Assembly: GCF_002104995.1 (NCBI RefSeq)
Contig: NW_024468395.1
Coordinates: 1 to 25,957 of the forward strand
DNA: 25,957 bases
From: Linderina pennispora
Lineage: Eukaryota > Kickxellomycota > Kickxellomycetes > Kickxellales > Kickxellaceae
Direction: 5' to 3'
Shown: positions 1 to 6,826 of the stretch, piece after piece
Position numbering within the stretch: the stretch's first letter is position 1
How the letters are laid out: each line of letters begins with the position of its first letter
The notes under the pieces: generated by a model
Told to the model about the DNA's origin: nothing
Seen by the model: only the letters and a program-made list of their open reading frames with translations
The model's database searches: none
Position numbers and translations under genes: made by a program

Positions 1-1
1 G

Positions 2-959
2 GCGTCGTATCCGCTGGAGCTATTCCTGGCTGTGTTCGGCGCGTCGTCAATCCAGGGCTCGATTATCTGGTGGGTGCAGAACCACCGGCTGCACCACCGG
101 TACACGGACACGGAGCGCGACCCGTACAATATCAAGCGCGGGTTCTGGTACGCGCACCATGGCTGGATTATTTTCCGCCGGAAGGAGTCCGAGCTGGGCT
201 ATGCGGAAATGTCCGATCTGTATGCGAACAAGATCGTCAACTGGCAGTACAACTACTATTTCTACATCTGCGGCATGACTTCGCTCGTCCTGCCGACGTG
301 CATCTGCGGGTACTTCTTCAATGACTGGGTAGGCGGCTTCTTCTGGGGCGCCGTCGCCCGCCTCGTCGGCGTCCAGCAGGTCACCTTCTGCGTCAACTCG
401 GTTGCGCACACCTTCGGTACCCAGCCGTACAGCGACGAGCAGACCCCGCGCGACAACTTCCTCACCGGTATTATCACATTAGGCGAGGGCTACCACAACT
501 TCCACCATGCGTTCCCCAACGACTACCGCAATGGCGTGCGCTGGTACGATGTCGACCTGACAAAGTGGATCCTGTGGGTGTGCGAGCAGCTCGGCCTCGC
601 CAAGGACCTGAAGCGCTTCCCGCGCAATGAGATCATGAAGGGCCGCGCCACCATGAAGCTCAAAACGCTGAAAAGTTCGCCAAGAAAATCGACTACGGCA
701 AGCCCATCGACGAGCTGCCCATGTTCACCGAGTCTGAGTTTGTCGCGAGGTCAAGGAGCGTGGCAAGAGGTGGATCGTCATCGAGGGCTTCATCTACAAT
801 GTCGAGGAGTTCATCAAAATGCACCCTGGCGGCCCCAAGCTCATCAAGAGCGGTATTGGCAAGGACATGACCCATGCATTCAACGGCGGTGTCTACAACC
901 ACCACTACTCGGCCCGCAACCTCATGAACTCTACCATGCGCGTGGGCAGAATCGTCTAA
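2..959 (+). CDS. OLE1: Delta-9 acyl-CoA desaturase with C-terminal cytochrome b5 domain (5'-truncated by window; two frameshifts)
   Basis: Introduces the cis-9 double bond into saturated acyl-CoAs in the ER membrane; the fused b5 domain passes electrons to the di-iron centre. The window begins inside the gene, so the first histidine box is missing. Seen: the second box HRLHH (83-97), the third box EGYHNFHH (485-508), hydrophobic membrane stretches between them, then a b5 domain with the haem motifs HPGG and HHYSARN ending in RVGRIV and a TAA at 957-959. The desaturase frame is continuous to about 661. A missing base at the AAAA run (662-665) moves the reading into a second frame (NAEKFAKKIDYGK), and another missing base near 746-747 moves it to the third (EVKERGKRW). 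Both sides of each break look conserved, so assembly indels are as likely as true inactivation. Family assignment is firm; integrity is not. Confidence 0.93.
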
Positions 960-1155
960 AACCAGGCAATATCCTTTTTTCCTCCAGTTTCTTTTGCAGT
1001 CCCTAGTAAAACTTCAACCCGCAAAAAGAACAAGGAAAAAAAGCTGTGGCCTGTGGCAAGATCGCCGGTTATCGACCTTCCAATACTACCCAGTCCCGTC
1101 GCTTCTTTCTTCCTCTCTTTGCCTTCTGTTGTCCACAAATTCCACCGCGTATGCA

Positions 1156-1527
1156 ATGTCAGCTTCCCAGGAGAAACCAACCAGCACACCAGCGGCGGCT
1201 GCCACCACCAGCGAGTTTGACAAGAAGCTCGACCAGGAGGTCGCTCAGATGCAGTTGCTGCTGAAACACTTGGCAGACAAGGTCGAGGAGGCCGAGCGCG
1301 AGGCCGAGGAGGACGCCCAGCCCAGCGGCACCCAGCAGCACAAGGTTGCCGATGCACTAAAGGACATGATGCAGGCCGAGCAGGCAATGGGGTCGTTCGA
1401 AGCCCGGCTGGACCAGCTGCTGGGGAACCTTGACAAAATGCTGGAGAAAGCCAAGACCAGTCTCAAGCTGGAGCAAAAGCGACCTAAGCATCTTTTTTCT
1501 TTCTCCCACCACTCTTCGATTACATAG
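1156..1527 (+). CDS. Small coiled-coil protein, unrecognised
   Basis: A 123-residue reading frame opening with MSASQEKPTS. The first ~15 residues are Ser/Thr/Ala-rich. Two predicted coiled-coil helices follow, one around residues 20-55 (heptad-like Leu/Val spacing, many Glu/Lys) and one around 68-105 (HKVADALKDMMQAEQ, then LDQLLGNLDKMLEKAK), split by a short Gln/Pro-rich linker. There is no signal peptide or membrane segment. The start was chosen because the reading frame further upstream is a pyrimidine-rich leader without protein-like composition. The last ~20 codons are odd and lie over a CT-rich stretch that also serves as leader for SEC20, only 22 nt downstream, so the true C-terminus may be shorter or shifted. 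The shape resembles small subunits of coiled-coil tethering complexes, but I cannot name a family and assign no function. Confidence 0.6.
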   Translation: MSASQEKPTSTPAAAATTSEFDKKLDQEVAQMQLLLKHLADKVEEAEREAEEDAQPSGTQQHKVADALKDMMQAEQAMGSFEARLDQLLGNLDKMLEKAKTSLKLEQKRPKHLFSFSHHSSIT

Positions 1528-1549
1528 CAGTTTATTATTTTCCCTTGCC

Positions 1550-2760
1550 ATGCCAGACAATTCGTTCGACACATTGGGGCTTTCTTTGAGCCAGCTGTCA
1601 AAGGAGCTCGCCCAGGTAGAAAAGGACACTAAGCTGCTTGCGCAGTTTGGCGGGTCGCAGGATGAGCACCGGCAATTCGCCGACTCGATTCGTGAGCAGC
1701 AGCTGGCAGCCAGGCGCACGGCCGAGCAGCTCCGCCTCGAAGTCGAGTACAGCACAGACGCACCCAAGGACGAGCATACCGCGCGACTAAACCTGATCGA
1801 GTCGCAGATGCGCAAGCAGCAGCGCGAGTTCCGCGCAGCACTGCTCAAATACAAGGGCAACTCAGCCTCGGCTGCCAAGAAGGAGCGCGAGCTGCTGCTG
1901 AGCGGGGCCGCAACGCCGTCGGAGCTGCGCAAGCGCAAGGCGCGCACGGGCAATGCGGTGCTGAATGCGGCGACCGATGTGACCACGGCGCTGCAGGAGA
2001 CTGTGAGCTTGATGACCGAGGAGATTGAGAAGAGCGCGCGGAACATCACTGCGCTGCAGGACTCGTCGGATACACTGCGGAAGACCAAGGAGCAGCACCT
2101 GACGCTGGACAGTGTCATGAAGACGTCAGCCAATCTGATCAAATCGCTGGAGCAGGCGGATGCGATGGGACCGCTGGATGATGCTGGGCGGGCTGGTGCT
2201 GTTCGGCATGGTCGTGTTTAATATCTTGCGCAAGCGTATCTGGATCCCGGGCCTATCGACGCTGTTCTCGTTGCTGAGATATGTGCTTCTTGGTGGCTCA
2301 TCAAAGACTGCAGTTGCTGTCACTTCACCGATGGTCATGGCTACCACCAGCAGCGCCGACGTGGTGTCAACAACATCCGATGCACCTACCGGTGTTACCC
2401 GGGCACTGCTAACAACTATAGCAGCAATTGTCGCCAAGGAGACTCTAGTAGTGACTACCACAGTGGCCTGTTGCTGCTTCACATAAAGAGGAGCAAGGTC
2501 CTCTAGAGGAAGATACTGCATCGGTCGAGTATGCCCTGTCTACTGAAGGCATTACCGCAAGCTCTCACGACTTGCCTCCCGAAGATGAGGCTGTTGCCAC
2601 TGGTGGCCTGAATGATGACCCTGAGCAGACTGATGAGCCTGTGACGACCACATCACAACACCAACAGCAGCACCAGCATCAACAGCAACCAGTCGAAAAC
2701 TTCCGCCGCAAGAACATCTACACCATGCCCGTTGAGCGGCCTGTTCACGAGGAGCTGTAG
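1550..2760 (+). CDS. SEC20: Sec20/BNIP1-family Qb-SNARE (two apparent frameshifts)
   Basis: ER-resident SNARE for Golgi-to-ER retrograde fusion, acting with Ufe1, Use1 and Sec22 in yeast. Start MPDNSFDTLG at 1550. An N-terminal coiled coil (about 1560-1860) leads into the Sec20 SNARE region (about 1949-2163, with ATDVTTALQETVSLM and NLIKSLEQAD), then a membrane anchor LGGLVLFGMVVFNIL and basic RKR. The anchor is one base out of frame with the SNARE helix: removing a G from GGG 2167-2169 joins them as LEQADAMDRWMM. A second shift lies between 2455 and 2486. It is either one extra base or a 43-nt GT-AG segment at 2448-2490, both restoring the last frame. That frame runs through a Gln/His-rich lumenal tail to HEEL and TAG at 2758-2760. 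Yeast Sec20 ends in HDEL, so the HEEL end supports this reading. About 402 residues, close to the yeast length. Confidence 0.85.
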
Positions 2761-2876
2761 AAAATCCCAAGTTGCCATATTTCACAATATATCTGCTCGA
2801 CTGATTTATTCTGTGCAGTATATGTGGACCACACAAGAAAAGGCGTCATTTTCCTGATATTTCTATTTCTCCCACC

Positions 2877-4295
2877 ATGCCGTTTGACCCTAACGAGGAA
2901 CTCTTTACCGATGCCGACCCTGGCTACCGCAACACTAGGCTCGAGTCGACAGTTCCGCCGCCATCTTTATCAGCACTGTCGCGGTCGATCCGCAGTGTTA
3001 GAGGCGGCACTCGGGCACCGAACCGCGGTGACCACAGCAATAACAGCAGCAGCCAACGCTCTATGGCCCCTGGCCTCCGCCAGCCGCCACAGCCAGCTCC
3101 TGTCCGGCCTGAAATCGACGTCAAGGGCAGCAGCTGCACTGTGATCAGCAACTCGTATCCGCCATCCTTCGCCGAACAGCATCTGTGCTCGCCTGATTGG
3201 ATACGTATGATGAGTGACAGAGACGATGCTCGCGGCCGGCGTGGTGATGCACGGCTCGGAGATGTAGCCATGATGCAGTCGATCCAGGCGTGCAAGCAGG
3301 CTCTAGCAGAGGTGGACAGTGTTGCAACAACAGAGGATAGGCTCAATGTGTACAGCTGCTTGAAGGTTATCAGTCCGTTTGTGGATATCTCCGCGCTGAA
3401 GCTTGCGCACTTGGACTACCCGCTGGGTGTTGTCAGAGAGTACTTGCAGCCAGACAGGGAGCTCAGATTTGTTGATCTGTGCAGCGGGCGCGGCGGATTC
3501 ACCGAGTACATCTTGTGGCGGGCGAGCAAGCAGTTGGTGGGGTGCAGTGGATGGTACTTTGCTGACAAGTCTTCCAAGCAGCCTTTGGATGTGGACAGGA
3601 TGCTGCCCGAGTGCCATGCCGCGCAAAACACTACTGTTTTCCAAGCGGATATCCTGGATCCGGCCAATGTCGACACGTTCATTCAAAAGGTCAGAGGCGA
3701 CATCCGCGCCAGCCATGCAGTGGATCTAGTCGTCGCTGAGGGCTGCGCCGGCTCACCCAGCTTTGACATGGACCAGGAGCGCCAGCAGTATGCATACCTG
3801 ATCGCCCAGGCGGCTGTTGGTCTGAAGCTGCTGTGCAAGAAAGGCACCTTTGTGTTCAAAGCCTTTGACACATTCACGCCGCTCAGTGCCGAGATTCTGT
3901 TCATTCTACACACTTTCTTTGAGCGCACAGCCATCGTGCGCTCGCTAGCCAGCCCGCCGTCCAGCGCAGAGCGCTTTGTGGTATGCAACCGGCTGATCAC
4001 AGAAGACACCTCGCGGATCGTGGCACATTTGATGTCGGCTCTGCATAGAATGCATCACAACCAGCTCAAGCTGGCGCATCTGGTGAGCTGGACACGCGTT
4101 TCGGGCGACAAAAAATTCATGGCCCCGCTGTACGATGCCAACATGAAGCATGCGGCGTCACAGCTGCAAGCACTGAACGCTATACTCGCGCACATGAAGC
4201 ACCCGGACATGGTCATCAACTGGGCACATAGCCCGCAGGAGGTGGCTGACGTATGCTTTGAGAAGTGGGGGATTCCAAAGAGACATGCTGAGTAG
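2877..4295 (+). CDS. FtsJ-fold cap-type RNA 2'-O-methyltransferase (CMTR1-like)
   Basis: 472 residues, single uninterrupted frame. Residues 1-95 are low complexity (Ser/Pro/Arg-rich) and probably disordered. The Rossmann methyltransferase follows, with the SAM-binding motif FVDLCSGRGGF at 198-208, like the CAGPGGF motif of cap methyltransferases. Family knowledge: the catalytic set is K-D-K-E. Candidates seen are K175 (ALKLAH), K328 (FVFKAFD) and E365 (SSAERFVV). The Asp position carries Glu (E288 in VVAEGC), with the 40-residue spacing to K328 expected for CMTR1. Downstream FKAFDTFTP and FFERTAIV match the CMTR1-like family. It probably methylates the ribose of the first transcribed nucleotides of mRNA, but the Glu substitution leaves activity uncertain. 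It converges on the prefoldin gene, with 18 bp between the two stop codons. Confidence 0.82.
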   Translation: MPFDPNEELFTDADPGYRNTRLESTVPPPSLSALSRSIRSVRGGTRAPNRGDHSNNSSSQRSMAPGLRQPPQPAPVRPEIDVKGSSCTVISNSYPPSFAEQHLCSPDWIRMMSDRDDARGRRGDARLGDVAMMQSIQACKQALAEVDSVATTEDRLNVYSCLKVISPFVDISALKLAHLDYPLGVVREYLQPDRELRFVDLCSGRGGFTEYILWRASKQLVGCSGWYFADKSSKQPLDVDRMLPECHAAQNTTVFQADILDPANVDTFIQKVRGDIRASHAVDLVVAEGCAGSPSFDMDQERQQYAYLIAQAAVGLKLLCKKGTFVFKAFDTFTPLSAEILFILHTFFERTAIVRSLASPPSSAERFVVCNRLITEDTSRIVAHLMSALHRMHHNQLKLAHLVSWTRVSGDKKFMAPLYDANMKHAASQLQALNAILAHMKHPDMVINWAHSPQEVADVCFEKWGIPKRHAE

Positions 4296-4313
4296 GAAAT
4301 AAAACGAAGACAT

Positions 4314-4688
4314 TTACTTTGCCCTGGCAGCGGCGGCCTGCGACGACATAACAATATCACGCAGGTTGCCTGTAGCTTCCTCGAGCTCGCGCTTGACAAA
4401 CTTTTGCTTCTTTTCGAGCGCTGTCAGCATCGTGGCCGACTCCGTCGTGGTCTTCTCGAGGTCCGCGAGCAGGTCCGCCTTGGTCTCCTGCACAAACATC
4501 TTGCCCATCGACTTGTACATGGGCACGGAGCTGCCCAGGCCCTCAAGCTCGCGCTTAGTCAGGCCGGCCAGGCGTGTCTCGCGCTGGTGCAGGCTGATCT
4601 GGGCCTCGATCTGGGCGAGCTGCTTCTGCTTCTCCTGAATTCTGCTTGTGATGCGCTGGTACACCTGCTGGAGCGAGTCGTCGGCCAT
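4314..4688 (-). CDS. PFD1: Prefoldin subunit 1 (beta-type)
   Basis: 124 residues beginning MADDSLQQVYQR; the ATG at 4688-4686 is preferred over an in-frame upstream TTG. Prefoldin/GimC is a hexameric cytosolic chaperone that hands unfolded actin and tubulin to the chaperonin CCT. Seen: two long amphipathic coiled-coil helices (about residues 3-42 and 75-115) joined by the short beta-hairpin region with the diagnostic GLGSSVPMYKSMGKMF segment of beta-type subunits. Length is typical for the family. No frameshift or intron is visible. The neighbouring RPL35 ends at 4955 on the same strand, so about 266 bp must serve as its promoter and the RPL35 3' region. Confidence 0.92.
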   Translation of the reverse strand: MADDSLQQVYQRITSRIQEKQKQLAQIEAQISLHQRETRLAGLTKRELEGLGSSVPMYKSMGKMFVQETKADLLADLEKTTTESATMLTALEKKQKFVKRELEEATGNLRDIVMSSQAAAARAK

Positions 4689-4954
4689 GGTCAATGTAGT
4701 AGCGGGAAAGCGTAAAGTGTATTATTATCACTGCCGGTCCGCGGAGCCAGCCAGAGCCGTTTTCTCGACGAGACCGATCGCCCAGTTTGCACTTCAGGTT
4801 ATGGAGCCCCCTAGGAGTTTGAAAGTTTACAATTTGAAATTCAAATTTTGAAGCGTCATATTTTTGGGACCGGCAAAAGCTCTTGTTGGACACAACAAAA
4901 GACCCAAACCAGAGTACACAAAGAGTAAGACTACGAAAGATGGACGACTGCTGC

Positions 4955-5323
4955 TTAGGCCTTGACGGCGTACTGGCGGCGGGGGAAGTTGGCCAGCTTC
5001 TTCTGCAGACGCACGGTCTTGCGCGAGCGCTCCTCCGGGGTCAGAGCACGGCGCAGAGCGCGGGTAAGCTTGGGGCGGAGGTCCTTGGGGATGTGCTTCT
5101 TGCCCTCGTACTGGGCACGGACCTCAGCGCGCGACTGCTGGGTGATGACAGTCAGAACGCGAGCGACGTTCTTGCGAACCTCACGGATCTTGGTGCCCTT
5201 GGCCGAAGCGGCACCAGCGACCTGCTGGACCTTGAGGTCCAGGAGCTCGCGCCTGTAGTTCTCGAGAGTCTGAGTCAGCTCGGCCTTCGACTTCTCCCGG
5301 AGCTCGGTAACCTTAACCTTAGC
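4955..5323 (-). CDS. RPL35: 60S ribosomal protein L35 (uL29), main exon
   Basis: The main exon encodes AKVKVTELREKSK through to FPRRQYAVKA and a TAA at 4957-4955. It includes the uL29 signature KIREVRKNVARVLTVI and the eukaryotic tail region DLRPKLTRALRR. With one initiator Met it makes 123 residues, the human length. The protein sits near the exit tunnel of the large subunit. Codon use is strongly biased to C/G-ending codons, as expected for high expression. Upstream on the minus strand there is no in-frame ATG; instead CGTAG directly precedes the Ala codon (acceptor), with a CTAAT branch-like site about 38 nt earlier. Candidate first exons are a lone ATG at 5568-5566 followed by GTACCT (the yeast RPL35 intron also follows the ATG), or ATG 5767 with a 12-codon exon and a better donor GTAAGC at 5731. 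I cannot decide between them. Confidence 0.93.
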   Translation of the reverse strand, partial: AKVKVTELREKSKAELTQTLENYRRELLDLKVQQVAGAASAKGTKIREVRKNVARVLTVITQQSRAEVRAQYEGKKHIPKDLRPKLTRALRRALTPEERSRKTVRLQKKLANFPRRQYAVKA

Positions 5324-5565
5324 CTACGTTGAAAGAGTTGTGTAAAGAGCGCATTAGCAATATGGTCTTCCAGAAACCAGCTCCAATCGGCCAAATGGAC
5401 GCGTCGCCGAATTCCAAATTTCGCGATGCCCCCAATCAGCATCTCTCCCATTCACGAAAATCGGACTCTGGTTCTGCAGTCATCCAGCACGTATCCGCCC
5501 TGATTTACGCGGCGCATCCACTGAGTAATTTGGGCGCATCCATCATTCAGCTCAACGATAGGTAC
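5324..5565 (-). other. RPL35: Probable 5' intron of RPL35 (donor unresolved)
   Basis: Bounded at its 3' side by CGTAG, with branch-like TGCTAAT at about 5350-5355. The 5' side is ambiguous: ATG|GTACCT at 5565 gives a 242-nt intron after the initiator codon, whereas GTAAGC at 5731 gives a 408-nt intron and an 11-residue N-terminal extension. No other protein-like frame was found in this stretch. Confidence 0.45.
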
Positions 5566-5769
5566 CATTGCGATTATTCTGTTTGTTCTTAGATATGACA
5601 GAAAGTTGAAAGAGAGAATCCAGCACTCCGCATCAACACCTTCGATATGCCATCGTGCCCCAAAACCGAGGGAATTGCTGGTTCTGATCAGCAATCTGAT
5701 CCGTTAATCTATTCTTCATATTGTGGCTTACAACCGAGCGGGTTTGGCTGGTACGCTTGGCAGCCATGA

Positions 5770-6540
5770 TGAACGTTGTGCCCGCATGCAATGGACAGCA
5801 TCCATCTGTTGAGGATAATTTTTTGAGGGTGGAAGCGATCTCCAAGTTGCAGGCTGAAGTGACCAGTATGGCATGGGCTGCCTGTGTGTATATCCAGTGA
5901 GTGGGCTATGCTCACCAAACAGGAAGACATGGTCTATTTGTGGGCGGGAGAAACATTAAATAACACTGACGATTTTAAAGATTTTGCGACAGAAATGATG
6001 CGAAGAGGTCTTGAGAAGTGTTAGAGAAGACGGTATGTTTTAATTAGGTGAGACTATTCAAATCCTAAGCTAATCAAAATATGAAATGTGCATATATCTA
6101 CATAGCTCTGGTCAGTTCAGCAAAGATATATGTAGAGGGCAGATATATTTACATAGCAAGGCATATGAAAGATACGTAAGAAAAGTCAGATACACCCGAT
6201 ACATCGCATTCAACAGGTATATGTATGGATCTTGTGTGGAATGGTGCAACAGTATAAAAATGACGGCGCTAGTTTACCTAAGCCCTACACCAAGGCTCGC
6301 TCTCCCGATAGCACTGTGCTCAATAATTTAAAAGCTCTGCCTGTTTCCGAATAATAGCGCTGTAGAGTGCGAATGTCCCAAAGTCATCCAGTTCGGAATG
6401 TAAGTATGAATTGCGTTTACCCATGATTAAACCTGGAGATATGTCGCTAGTCGCCCATCTTAATAACAGCAGCAAGTCAGAGCCTCGAGTAATTCACTTA
6501 TCGCCACTTTTCCACAAGACTAAAGGCCAATGGCATAGAA
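5770..6540. other. AT-rich non-coding stretch between RPL35 and the Fanzor region
   Basis: No convincing reading frame. From 6085 to 6240 there are several imperfect direct and inverted copies of an ATATATCTACATAGC-like unit (6092-6106, 6126-6140 inverted, 6143-6159), followed by repeated GATAC words. Composition is visibly more AT-rich than the housekeeping block to the left. It probably marks the start of the accessory island. Confidence 0.5.
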
Positions 6541-6570
6541 TTCCCCCAGCACCTGGTTTTACGGACATAA

Positions 6571-6619
6571 CCACTTGTGGTCAGTAGATAGAACCTGTTT
6601 GACTGCGGGTTCTATCCAC
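6571..6619 (-). repeat. Two consecutive hairpins downstream of the Fanzor stop
   Basis: A strong stem-loop has arms at 6584-6595 and 6608-6619 (GTAGATAGAACC against GGTTCTATCCAC): 11 of 12 Watson-Crick pairs, and the remaining position is a G-U wobble when transcribed from the minus strand. The loop is 12 nt. Immediately beside it, 6571-6580 reads CCACTTGTGG, a short second hairpin. They lie about 210 nt beyond the 3' end of the Fanzor frame, where guide-RNA scaffolds of TnpB/Fanzor elements are normally encoded. Assignment to a guide RNA is inference. Confidence 0.5.
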
Positions 6620-6826
6620 GGTCTATCACTGATCGAGATATAAGGTTCAAGGACTTGTAAGTTCCTATTCGATACTAGAATTGCTCTGCTCGTGATGCGA
6701 GCTCGACTGCTAGTCAGCATGGGTTGACATGTCGATAAAGGCATCACGGCGAACTGGTCATTTGAACGTGTCGGATGGTTGTTCGTGCAATGGCGATCAT
6801 GGACATCTCCCACCTTGGTGGCCTGC
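6571..6826 (-). ncRNA. Candidate Fanzor guide RNA (fRNA/omega-RNA) region
   Basis: Known for the family: TnpB and Fanzor use a structured RNA transcribed from the 3' end of the nuclease gene to the element end, the guide being the sequence just outside the element. Here the minus strand after the stop contains a short hairpin directly behind the stop codon (plus-strand CCACCTTGGTGG, 6809-6820) and the two hairpins at 6571-6619, with no competing protein-like frame. Exact ends and scaffold fold are unknown, so this marks a region rather than a mapped RNA. Confidence 0.3.

Noticed and set aside
1357-2142. Minus-strand 261-codon frame across the coiled-coil gene and SEC20
   Set aside because: Serine- and cysteine-rich antisense shadow of GC-biased coding DNA; the plus strand holds the recognisable Sec20.
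5633-5845. Minus-strand small frame containing MAAKRTSQTRS
   Set aside because: Not recognised as a protein of its own; only its first 12 codons from 5767 are kept, as an alternative first exon of RPL35.
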